A DNA stretch of 9,642 nt. It comes from Gammaproteobacteria bacterium. GTDB taxonomy: Bacteria > Pseudomonadota > Gammaproteobacteria > S012-40. Positions 1 to 6,832 of this stretch are shown in pieces. Location of the stretch: the NCBI GenBank assembly GCA_029864945.1, contig JAOTSL010000107.1, positions 1 to 9,642 of the forward strand, written 5' to 3'. Below the pieces are notes generated by a model. The model worked only from the letters and a program-made list of their open reading frames with translations, was not told the DNA's origin and searched no databases. The position numbers and the translations under genes are program-made. The first letter of the stretch is position 1. Each line of letters starts with the position of its first letter.

Positions 1-399
1 ACTGCGGCAATTATCGCCAAGCAATTTACAAATAACGTTCTGGTGAATTTTGGCGGCGACATTACCGCAGCAGGTCCCAGACAAAATGGTGATGCATGGG
101 AAATTGGTTTACAAGACCCGGAAAAACACAACTCCGTCGTTGCCAATATTGCATTAGTAAAAGGCGCAGTAGCAACCAGCGGTGACTTAAATCGTTTTTT
201 ACTAAAAGACCAGGTTCGCTATACACACATACTTAACCCACAAACAGGCTGGCCGGTTAAAAAGGCACCAAGACAAGTTACCGTATTAGCAGGCACCTGT
301 ATTGACGCCGGCATGTTATCAACCTTCGCTATACTGCAGGGAGAACAAGCCGAAGAGTTTTTAAAAGCTCAGGATATAGAGTATCGAATAATTTTGTAG
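1..399 (+). CDS. apbE: FAD:protein FMN transferase (ApbE family), C-terminal part
   Basis: This is the last 132 residues of an ApbE protein; the reading frame is open to the left edge, so the true start lies outside the window. ApbE enzymes act in the bacterial envelope and covalently attach FMN from FAD to Thr/Ser of target proteins, using Mg2+. Visible family motifs, numbered from the first codon of the window, are the VNFGGDI block (15-21), ATSGDLNRF (58-66), YTHILNPQTGWPV (74-86) and the late CIDAGMLSTFAIL block (about 100-112), whose Asp and Thr correspond to the Mg2+-binding residues of the family. The gene ends 57 bp before the convergent DUF1501 gene. ApbE genes often sit with DUF4266/DUF3570 genes. 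Those are found here about 5 kb to the right on the other strand, which suggests a related function in a rearranged layout. The family call is firm; the target protein is not known. Confidence 0.93.
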   Translation, partial: TAAIIAKQFTNNVLVNFGGDITAAGPRQNGDAWEIGLQDPEKHNSVVANIALVKGAVATSGDLNRFLLKDQVRYTHILNPQTGWPVKKAPRQVTVLAGTCIDAGMLSTFAILQGEQAEEFLKAQDIEYRIIL

Positions 400-405
400 T
401 TCACA

Positions 406-436
406 TAAAAAAAGCCAGCAATGCTGACCTTTTAAA
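406..436. terminator. Probable bidirectional terminator between convergent genes
   Basis: The inverted repeat CAGCA-A-TGCTG is extended, with two mismatches, to a run of A on the left and a run of T on the right (AAAAAAAG ... CCTTTT). Each strand therefore shows an imperfect hairpin followed by a U-rich stretch. It lies directly between the stop of the ApbE gene (399) and the stop of the DUF1501 gene (456), where a shared terminator is expected. The mismatches keep the confidence moderate. Confidence 0.6.
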
Positions 437-455
437 TTAATGCTATCTTAGTGAA

Positions 456-1922
456 TCAAATTTTAAGTAAATTTTCCGCCGTTTCATCAATCGCAGCATA
501 TCCCCCGGTTAATATCTCGGGGTTTTGTACACCAAAATATTTATAAACGGATGCGGCAATGGCAAATGGTTCGCACTGATAACTATTATCTGTTGGATGT
601 GTGAATAAGCGATTTTGATTAGCATTTCCTTTTACCGTTGTTTCACCAACAATTTTGCCTAATTCCCTACCAGCTAAACTATCGGCTGTACCAGATGCAG
701 CACCAACTGTGTATAGATTTTGACAATTACCGTGATCCCAGCCCAATGAATCATTTAAATTGGCATTACGACCAAAATCACCATATACATTAATAACAAC
801 ATTTCCCCTACCCGCAGCCTCTAGGTGTTGCGAAGCGACTTCTAACGAACGCATCAGATTTTGCATACGATTTGAGTACCTATTATTCTCTAATACGGCG
901 TTATGATCGTCCCAGCCGCCGAGCCCATCAGTTCCAAGACTAACAAATAGCGTTTCCGGGTTGCTAACAACCAACCCTACAGCGGCTTTCAACCTAGCAC
1001 CAAGGCCATTATTCGGATAAGTTATAAATTCATCCACTTCATTTAACACAGTTGAATCAAGAACAAAGTCCGGGTTTCTCAATGTCAATACATCGTTATT
1101 CACTGTATCAGTTAACGAGCCAATAAAAGTGTCTATCTCATCTCGTTTAGTAAATGCTGAAGACACTTTTGCATATCGCGCGGCGTTACTTTTCATTACA
1201 GACTTCGCCAGCTCATCCAATGCACTTTCAGCATCGCCCAATACGGTATTTCCAAAACGCTGATAAGGGTTTTCCAAATTTTGATTAAGTGAAAGTGGTT
1301 TATAGGCCAATGGCAAACTGGAGCCTTGATTATAAACTAGCGACTCACCATCAAAAGTAACAAAGGGAAACCGACTATCCTCAGTGATTGCATTATTCGC
1401 GGAAAGGAAGGATGCTATGTTCGTTCCTATTCCTGGCCGCAAGTCATCTTCGCCAAGCATGCCAGTCAAATTCGAAAAAATACTTGGTCTATGCGCACGC
1501 GAGTTGTCGTCAACCCGATTAATTGTTCGATAAACTGATAACCGCTTATTAGCAACCATGCGCTCCATAACTTCGCCGCCAGCAGCTTTCCAAAAACCAT
1601 TTAAAGTATGCTCACTACCACCAGGAAGCAAATTAGCAGGATATTTATTTTTTGATTCACCATTAATCTCGTCAATATTTGTCAAATTTCCGCCGAGTTC
1701 TGATGGCCCACCATATAAAAAAATATTTATCACTTGGGGTAATACGGTAGGCAAAACTAAATTAACTTGATCAGTCAACATGGCTCTAGCATTTATCATC
1801 GCTCTTTGCGAAACAGAAGCCCCAACAGCATTTGAGATTACACTTTGGCCACCGAACATAGACGGAACCAAAACCGAACTACCCATTAAACCGAGAGACT
1901 GAATAAAAGAACGACGTTTCAT
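456..1922 (-). CDS. DUF1501 family protein with Tat signal
   Basis: A 488-residue secreted protein of the DUF1501 family, a branch of the alkaline phosphatase/sulfatase-like fold; its substrate is unknown. The N-terminus MKRRSFIQSLG followed by a weakly hydrophobic stretch to about residue 35 is a good twin-arginine signal, so export as a folded protein to the periplasm is likely. Family landmarks are IFLYGGPSELGG (67-78), SRAHRPS (141-147), LGGWDDH (334-340), VYGDFGRNANLN (379-390) and GWDHGN (394-399); the Asp/His-rich blocks are candidate metal or active-site positions. The ATG overlaps the stop of the upstream lipoprotein gene (ATGA) and is preceded by AGGAGA at 6 nt, so the two are translationally coupled. 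DUF1501 genes are usually paired with a DUF1800 or DUF1549/DUF1553 gene, which supports a joint function of the pair. The family assignment is strong; the biochemical role is open. Confidence 0.88.
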   Translation of the reverse strand: MKRRSFIQSLGLMGSSVLVPSMFGGQSVISNAVGASVSQRAMINARAMLTDQVNLVLPTVLPQVINIFLYGGPSELGGNLTNIDEINGESKNKYPANLLPGGSEHTLNGFWKAAGGEVMERMVANKRLSVYRTINRVDDNSRAHRPSIFSNLTGMLGEDDLRPGIGTNIASFLSANNAITEDSRFPFVTFDGESLVYNQGSSLPLAYKPLSLNQNLENPYQRFGNTVLGDAESALDELAKSVMKSNAARYAKVSSAFTKRDEIDTFIGSLTDTVNNDVLTLRNPDFVLDSTVLNEVDEFITYPNNGLGARLKAAVGLVVSNPETLFVSLGTDGLGGWDDHNAVLENNRYSNRMQNLMRSLEVASQHLEAAGRGNVVINVYGDFGRNANLNDSLGWDHGNCQNLYTVGAASGTADSLAGRELGKIVGETTVKGNANQNRLFTHPTDNSYQCEPFAIAASVYKYFGVQNPEILTGGYAAIDETAENLLKI

Positions 1923-3466
1923 TGGGTATCTCCTGCTGTAATAGATTTAAAATAATAAAGATCGGGTAAACGAGAAATATAATCAAATACAATACTGGCC
2001 TGATTTCGTCTATAGTTACCACCCGATTCATTATTTGAATCCATAAACACCTGTTTAATCGCCACACTCTCTTCGCTCGACGCCTTACGACTAAGTGCTG
2101 ATAAAAATAGAAAGTCAATATATTCATCTGTGTCAAATAAGTCACCTTTATCCACAAATTCATTACCCCAACTCCCCCAATTAGCCCGAGTCCGGGTCAA
2201 AAGCTGCTCACGTAATGTCTGGTGATAATAAGCAAAACTTAGTGAATCTAACGGCTGCCCCATAAATCGGCCGAGCTTTAAAGTCATTGTTGGCTGCCCC
2301 ATAGCTTTTAAACCAGATCGAGCTCCATTAGAATCTGCTGCAAGCTCACGTAAGAACGAAGTATTTGTCTGATCCCAATCAAGACGTTCCGCCAAGTTAA
2401 AAAATGTTTCTTCAAAGTTTTTTGGTTTTTCATTATTAATTAAATATTCACGAGAAAATATTATTGCAGTAAAAATATCATGAAAACGGACAGGATTTTT
2501 GGAAACAATATCTTTTACAATTTCGCTTCTTAACGCTGAACTGGAATTTGGAAAAAACCAATCTACTAGGTATGTGGTAATTCTTGGTATTACCAACTGA
2601 TGGTTCGCCACAACTGTATAAAAATCTTCACATGTCGTCACCCAACTTCCCAACACCTTCTGTGGCACTGAATTTTCTTCGCTATCATCTATAACTAACG
2701 CATAACGCTCCGCGTTATTTTCGCCTGTAAGATACCAGTTTTTGCAAGCAATTGATGCGTGCGGCACATCTTCATCACGATCAAAAAGCCCCAAATAGAT
2801 TTCGATCATCTCTCTGGTGTTATCTTCTGGGGAACGAAATCTACGCCAATTCGCTTGAGACTTCATGTGAGTTAGAATAATATCCCGGATACTCGCATCA
2901 TTACCCATCGCCTTTAGCAGTCCATCATATATACGCTGAACATCGATATAATTTGTTGAATCAATTTCTTCTGCGGGAGAAAACAATATGGTATTCATCA
3001 ACACATATGCCATCCACGCTTCCAATTGATCACGACTAAATGGGTACTCTTTAATTATTGCCAGAGGCTCAGCTTTTGCCTTCTGCGCATCTGAGCCCAA
3101 ATTATGCCGCTGCTCAATCAAATGTGAATATCTGTCTTTACTTCTTAAACGTGCAACCAACTCATTTCGTGTTTCTGACAAATACTGGTTTCCAGCTTGT
3201 GAAACTTTCAGGCCCGAGCCATAAGAATTAAAATCAAAAAATTCATCCGCAGGAATACCTTTAAACAAAGTCGCTGCCAGTTTATTTGCAACCTGATATT
3301 GCTTTTCTGGTTTTAAGCTTTGATATTCTGAATTGCTCAATGGCGCTGCTACGCCTGTGGGTGTACTTTCGTTACCCACGCTATCATCAACCGCAAGATC
3401 ACTGGCTTTACAGCCAATAAGGAGAAAAGTAATCATCCCGGAAACTAATAATCTTTTGATTATCAT
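1919..3466 (-). CDS. Lipoprotein partner of DUF1501 protein (DUF1800/DUF1553-like)
   Basis: A 515-residue predicted lipoprotein of unknown function. The N-terminus MIIKRLLVSGMITFLLIGC has a basic start, a hydrophobic core and the lipobox LLIG|C, so lipidation at Cys19 is expected. The rest looks soluble and helical. Segments such as RRFRSPEDNTREMIEIYLG, TVVANHQLVIPRITTYLVDWFFP and the C-terminal EYIDFLFLSALSRKASSEE recall patterns in DUF1800 and DUF1549/DUF1553 proteins, the usual partners of DUF1501 proteins. This resemblance is from memory of those families and is not proof of membership. The ATG at 3466 is preceded by GAGGAA at 5 nt. The stop overlaps the DUF1501 start by 4 bp, so the two form an operon with the lipoprotein first. 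A TATAAA hexamer at 3494-3499 could be the -10 of its promoter, but no good -35 is seen. Confidence 0.72.
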   Translation of the reverse strand: MIIKRLLVSGMITFLLIGCKASDLAVDDSVGNESTPTGVAAPLSNSEYQSLKPEKQYQVANKLAATLFKGIPADEFFDFNSYGSGLKVSQAGNQYLSETRNELVARLRSKDRYSHLIEQRHNLGSDAQKAKAEPLAIIKEYPFSRDQLEAWMAYVLMNTILFSPAEEIDSTNYIDVQRIYDGLLKAMGNDASIRDIILTHMKSQANWRRFRSPEDNTREMIEIYLGLFDRDEDVPHASIACKNWYLTGENNAERYALVIDDSEENSVPQKVLGSWVTTCEDFYTVVANHQLVIPRITTYLVDWFFPNSSSALRSEIVKDIVSKNPVRFHDIFTAIIFSREYLINNEKPKNFEETFFNLAERLDWDQTNTSFLRELAADSNGARSGLKAMGQPTMTLKLGRFMGQPLDSLSFAYYHQTLREQLLTRTRANWGSWGNEFVDKGDLFDTDEYIDFLFLSALSRKASSEESVAIKQVFMDSNNESGGNYRRNQASIVFDYISRLPDLYYFKSITAGDTQ

Positions 3467-3802
3467 ATTACTTCCTCATTCTTTGTTATCGAATTTATAC
3501 CGGAACCCATCCAGATCATTCTCTTTTTTAAATTATTAAGTTAGGCATCAACTGTTTTATATACGAACACCAACAAACCCCATAGCACACTATTAATTAA
3601 ATAGATGAACGGTGGCAATTGCAGGGATAATGCCATTGGTAAATATACCCTAACCGGAAATTATTTTGTGTGATGGACATCGCAATTCGAACAACTGAGC
3701 GCTTCGCTTCGAACGGAAACAGGCCGCAGCAGAAGACCTGCAACCCATTGTAAAGGTTGATTAAAATCAGATTATGGCGAGAGGCCTATTGAATTTTTAT
3801 GA

Positions 3803-3823
3803 TAATAAAACTGGGTTTTATTA
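3803..3823. repeat. Perfect 9-bp inverted repeat
   Basis: TAATAAAAC and GTTTTATTA flank a 3-nt loop (TGG), giving a perfect 9-bp AT-rich stem. On the minus strand it lies about 115 bp past the DUF3570 stop and is followed by an A/T-rich but not U-only stretch. It could be a late terminator or an mRNA 3'-end stabilising hairpin for the ChaN/DUF4266/DUF3570 transcript. The repeat itself is certain; the role is a guess. Confidence 0.5.
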
Positions 3824-3884
3824 ATCCAGAATTATATCATCAGACCAGATTTTCTGAATTGGGAGTGAGAATAAAATAAACAGT

Positions 3885-3899
3885 CATTTAGAATAAATG
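3885..3899 (-). terminator. Weak candidate terminator of the DUF3570 operon
   Basis: CATTTA and TAAATG flank a 3-nt loop, 39-53 bp beyond the DUF3570 stop codon. On the minus strand the hairpin is followed by ACTGTTTATTTTATT, a broken U-rich tract. The stem is short and AT-rich, so it would be a weak intrinsic terminator at best. Confidence 0.3.
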
Positions 3900-3937
3900 T
3901 CTTTATTAAGCAACAAATCACAATCTTTATAAACGGT

Positions 3938-5215
3938 CTAAAACTGGAAACGAGCGGCGAGCTGGGCTACCCAACCTCTTAGTTCAGTCAGCCGTTTATC
4001 TTTATCTGTTTGTCTAAAATGATCTAATCTAAGATTGATTTTTGCATATTTAAAAGATGCCTGCCAACTGTATTGAACACCAACGGTATAGGTGTTGATG
4101 TTAGCCAGTCGCCTGTCTGCACTGGCATAATCAACCAAGCCATCAATGCGTTGCGCACCTTTGGCATCTGATGAAATTATATCGTTTTCTTTTGCTACAT
4201 CACTTGCAGCTCCATCAACAAATGCATAATGATAAAAACTGGCAGCAGTTTGATCATAGTAGCGAAAGTGTATTTGAAATTCTTTTTTATTTTTTAACTG
4301 GAGCTTGTATTTAACATCATACGTATGCGAACTCACTTTCCAGCTGTCCGAAAAATAACGATACGACAAGTTTAACGCATCGCCCTTCATATCCAGCAAG
4401 TAGTTTGCAAATAAAATATTTGAAGTTCTGCTGTCCGGTCGCTTATCTGCATAATAATCATATGGATCACCTGTTACATCATCGGTGACGGCAATTATTT
4501 TATACGGATCAGACAAATAGCCATTAGCACTACCAGTTGTATAATTAAGCTGAAGTAGTGAGTGGCGATTAATAATTTGCGTAACTCCAATCATCCATTC
4601 AATATCGTATTTTGTTTTTTCACCGATATTACTGTCTGCGCGGGTTAAAGTAAGCCCTTCAGGTGTGCCGCCGACAGGCGTAATGTAATCATAAGTCAAG
4701 CCCAGGCCGCTGGTGATTGTTGTGAGTCTATTATTAATATCTCTGGAGTATGTTGAGCTAATACCCGTGGAGTAATAGTCAAACTCCGCTGATAAGGAAG
4801 CTGAATGAATCCATTTTGTTAAACGAGAGGTCTGACTTTCCCAGTCCACCAATATTGCGTTTCGAGTATCACGAAATGAGTATGTAGGTTCTTCACCGGG
4901 TGGAATTATTTTTTGATTACCTGACGGCGATGTCATAGTTTGCATTTTGGAACTAACCGGCGCACCGCTGGGAGAAGGCCCGGACATCACATCAAAAATC
5001 AGTTTTCCGGTTAATAAGTTTTCTTCGTCCAGTTCTTTTTTTATCTGAACAACATCTTCATTCACAATGACACGATTTTCTTCGACGTAAATCATAGCTG
5101 ACACTGATACTTCAGCGGGTAAAATATCAACACCTGCAATGCTATCCGCTGATAATGACAATAGTGCGCAACTGGCAACAGACAAAGCATGTGCTATTGT
5201 TCTAGTTGCAGCCAC
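3938..5215 (-). CDS. DUF3570 family predicted outer-membrane beta-barrel
   Basis: A 425-residue protein recognised as DUF3570 by its start (AATRTIAHALSVASCALLSLSADSIAG, given here in parts: residues 2-28), which is also the signal peptide, by its acidic/DI-rich region after it, and by its company with DUF4266. Many alternating aromatic/polar stretches (for example LNLSYRYFSDSW, FQIHFRYYDQ, NTYTVGVQYSW, INLRLDHFRQ) look like amphipathic beta strands, and the last residue is Phe in AARFQF, the usual C-terminal signal of outer-membrane barrels assembled by BAM. The start is a GTG inside the end of the DUF4266 gene (14-bp overlap), with AGGAGG 8 nt upstream; the next residues match the conserved family N-terminus, which supports this start. 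Function is unknown. The family often sits with apbE and thioredoxin-like genes, so a role in envelope redox or metal chemistry is possible. It is the last gene of its operon. Confidence 0.87.
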   Translation of the reverse strand: MAATRTIAHALSVASCALLSLSADSIAGVDILPAEVSVSAMIYVEENRVIVNEDVVQIKKELDEENLLTGKLIFDVMSGPSPSGAPVSSKMQTMTSPSGNQKIIPPGEEPTYSFRDTRNAILVDWESQTSRLTKWIHSASLSAEFDYYSTGISSTYSRDINNRLTTITSGLGLTYDYITPVGGTPEGLTLTRADSNIGEKTKYDIEWMIGVTQIINRHSLLQLNYTTGSANGYLSDPYKIIAVTDDVTGDPYDYYADKRPDSRTSNILFANYLLDMKGDALNLSYRYFSDSWKVSSHTYDVKYKLQLKNKKEFQIHFRYYDQTAASFYHYAFVDGAASDVAKENDIISSDAKGAQRIDGLVDYASADRRLANINTYTVGVQYSWQASFKYAKINLRLDHFRQTDKDKRLTELRGWVAQLAARFQF

Positions 5216-5414
5216 AACCTCCGCCTCCTACTCCACGACCACCATGCGACGCTTCTTTGCTGTAATATATTTGCTCGTCCATTAACAGAACAAGTTCGTC
5301 CGCATTTAACTGCATGTTTTCGCGGGCGAGCACATCTCGCTCCCATGGTTTGACTGGTGTTATTAAACTGCACGAGGCCAAAAAAAATGACAACAGCAGA
5401 ATAAAAAAACGCAT
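5202..5414 (-). CDS. DUF4266 small lipoprotein with C-terminal Gly-Cys tail
   Basis: A 70-residue DUF4266 protein. Residues 1-14 form a short hydrophobic signal and FLASC is a lipobox, so lipidation at Cys15 leaves a mature peptide of about 56 residues. The family core VKPWERDVLARENM (21-34) is followed by LMDEQIYYSKEASHGG (44-59) and the invariant-looking end VGGGGCGCN (62-70), with Cys67 and Cys69 available for metal binding, a disulfide or modification. The ATG at 5414 starts 27 bp after the ChaN-like gene, with no strong Shine-Dalgarno sequence. The gene overlaps the DUF3570 gene by 14 bp. Such proteins are commonly encoded beside DUF3570 and ApbE proteins. The family call is firm from the PWERxxLA and GGGGCGCN signatures; what the Cys tail does is not known to me. 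Confidence 0.87.
   Translation of the reverse strand: MRFFILLLSFFLASCSLITPVKPWERDVLARENMQLNADELVLLMDEQIYYSKEASHGGRGVGGGGCGCN
5218..5229 (-). promoter_or_regulatory. Ribosome binding site for DUF3570 inside the DUF4266 Gly codons
   Basis: On the minus strand the codons for Gly-Gly-Gly-Gly in the DUF4266 tail read through AGGAGGCGGAGG. AGGAGG lies 8 nt and GGAGG 2 nt before the GTG start of DUF3570 at 5215. This decides the GTG as the start and implies that DUF3570 is translated by ribosomes finishing DUF4266 or loading within its last codons. Confidence 0.75.
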
Positions 5415-5441
5415 AAGTTAAACTTTCACTTTTTACAGTGC

Positions 5442-6716
5442 TTACTTTGCAGAATGACTTGTAGGAAGCTTTGCGGGAAATTTCGCAACCAGGTCAAAGG
5501 ATTTATCATCCCTCACAATTGTCATTGGTAACCAGGTGCCGAACGCAGTTGCTTTTACCGCTCGTACAACATCAGTAACTTTTGCCACTGGCTTGCCTGC
5601 TATCACTGTAATTTTATCAGCGACTTTAAACCCAGTTGTTTCGGACACACTACCTGGGACTATTCGTGTCACTACTACACCGCCATCATTTTCAAGATAA
5701 ACGCCTAAGCGTGGATGGTCATCTGCATTTTTTTCTTCATCACTCGCAACACCAATACCAAAGGCTAAATCAACAGCACCGTCTTTTAGTTGATCACACT
5801 CTAATGTGCCATCCCACGCCATAAGCGTTTTGACATTTGTTAAACCCATCGCGTCCAGTTGGTGGGGAACACCGTAACCACCCATTATATGACCAGCACC
5901 GAGAACACCCACAACCAGAGGCGCTTTATCTTTTTTCGACGCCTTGTAAAAAATTTCTGCCATGGCTCTATCCCACAATTGCTGGCCCTGGGCAAAACGT
6001 CTAAACGAGGGGTTAAAAAGAATTTTTTTAATTTCGGATTCATTTAATGCAGTGGGCGCGGCGGGTTCTTCCTTTTTAGTATCGGCATTTTGCTTATGCG
6101 CATGTTTTGGCATGTGTTGAGCGAACACGCCTGCTAACATCTCTAAATATTCGGCCGAAGCGTCAGCTGGGTCACTAATTCCGTCACGATCTTTTTCTGG
6201 AATATTTTCCCAACCTTTTTGACTAACACTAGAAACCAAACTTCGATTGACATTTAACGCATACATTGGGATCTTATTCATGCGTGCAAAATGAAACATA
6301 GGCATATAAAAATCTTTATTGAAGCGCCAGATTTTGTCCCAATCGACAACGTCGAGAAATTCTTTTTCGGAAAGCTCGCCAGCAACAAACTGATCGAGGT
6401 ATTTTTGGGCAGAGCGGGGGAATGCCTCAAAACCAAGTGCTAGTTTTGGCTCTAACGCATATAACTCAACAATAGTGTGCAACTGCCAACGGTGATGCTC
6501 AGGATTATCATGATCCTCACCTAATAGCACCACTCGAGTTTTGCTCAAGCTATGTAAAATTTCTTTATTGCTATGACTCGTGCCTTTAGATGTTTTCCAC
6601 TGCCCTATAGGAACACATTGTTTATCAATATCTTCTGTTGCGGCCACAGGTTCAGCAAAAGCAACAAATGAATAAGAAAAAAACATAATACTGGCAATAG
6701 AAAAAAAATTTAGCAC
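5442..6716 (-). CDS. ChaN-like (haem-binding Tiki superfamily) protein with C-terminal PDZ domain
   Basis: A 424-residue exported protein. Residues 1-21 (ending SFVAFA) form a signal peptide with no lipobox, so it is probably soluble in the periplasm, unlike the lipoprotein ChaN of Campylobacter. The ChaN domain spans about 55-300, with VVLLGEDHDNPEHH (62-75), ALGFEAFPRS (93-102), QGQQLWDRAMA (about 243-253) and VLGAGHIMGGYGVP (271-284); the Glu/His residues of the first motif and the GAGH motif are the family hallmarks. A His/Lys-rich insert HMPKHAHK lies at 201-208. A PDZ domain follows at about 335-412 (RLGVYLENDGGVVV; GFKVADKITVIAGKPV), which may bind a peptide or partner protein. The start is GTG, with AAGGAA at 7 nt. 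Codons 3-6 contain a run of eight T. It is first in the cluster with DUF4266 and DUF3570, 116 bp after lipA. ChaN proteins are associated with haem/iron; haem binding here is inferred. Confidence 0.85.
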   Translation of the reverse strand: MLNFFSIASIMFFSYSFVAFAEPVAATEDIDKQCVPIGQWKTSKGTSHSNKEILHSLSKTRVVLLGEDHDNPEHHRWQLHTIVELYALEPKLALGFEAFPRSAQKYLDQFVAGELSEKEFLDVVDWDKIWRFNKDFYMPMFHFARMNKIPMYALNVNRSLVSSVSQKGWENIPEKDRDGISDPADASAEYLEMLAGVFAQHMPKHAHKQNADTKKEEPAAPTALNESEIKKILFNPSFRRFAQGQQLWDRAMAEIFYKASKKDKAPLVVGVLGAGHIMGGYGVPHQLDAMGLTNVKTLMAWDGTLECDQLKDGAVDLAFGIGVASDEEKNADDHPRLGVYLENDGGVVVTRIVPGSVSETTGFKVADKITVIAGKPVAKVTDVVRAVKATAFGTWLPMTIVRDDKSFDLVAKFPAKLPTSHSAK

Positions 6717-6740
6717 GCTACAGTTCCTTGTAATTAATTT

Positions 6741-6797
6741 AACGCCCAGATTCAGGGATTATGTTTACAACGGATACAGGCATTCACCGGCATGACG
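6741..6797. repeat. Eroded REP-like palindromic element
   Basis: The 116-bp gap between lipA and the ChaN-like gene contains GGATACAGGCATTCACCGGC followed by ATGACG (6772-6797). This matches the general form of a dispersed palindrome seen in many proteobacteria (GGATnCCGGC-nTTC-GCCGGnATGACG). About five of eight stem pairs survive. A second, looser half (CCCAGATTCAGGGATT, 6745-6760) precedes it. It is probably a decayed intergenic repeat and might act as a weak terminator after lipA. Copy number elsewhere in the genome cannot be seen. Confidence 0.4.
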
Positions 6798-6832
6798 AGT
6801 GACGGTTAAATCAAACCAAAACCCTACAGAAT

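Larger units (their letters stand above)
3467..3937. other. 471-bp non-coding region with inverted repeats and a GC-rich island
   Basis: No credible gene is seen here on either strand. The right-hand side is the 3' flank of the DUF3570 gene and the left-hand side must hold the promoter of the lipoprotein/DUF1501 pair. The region is AT-rich except for roughly 3680-3750, which is near 55% GC by hand count and contains TTCGAA twice, 16 bp apart. Inverted repeats lie at 3613-3635 (TGGCA..TGCCA with a bulge), 3803-3823 and 3885-3899. It may be a decayed gene or mobile element, or hold a small RNA; the sequence alone does not decide. Confidence 0.6.

Noticed and set aside
1879..2163. Open frame on the minus strand across the lipoprotein/DUF1501 junction
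   Set aside because: It lies in another frame over two well-supported coupled genes and shows no recognisable protein.
3494..3522. Sigma70 promoter for the lipoprotein/DUF1501 pair
   Set aside because: TATAAA is a fair -10, but the hexamer 17 bp upstream (AGAATG) is a poor -35, so it is noted only within the intergenic entry.
3541..3937. Hidden small protein gene or CRISPR-like repeat in the large gap
   Set aside because: No frame of useful length with a ribosome binding site is seen, and there are no regularly spaced direct repeats.
456..6716. Canonical ApbE flavinylation motif (D-x-x-[ST]-G-A-[ST]) in the exported proteins
   Set aside because: Near matches such as DSNGARS in the lipoprotein and DGAAS in DUF3570 do not fit the motif, so no flavin target can be named in this window.
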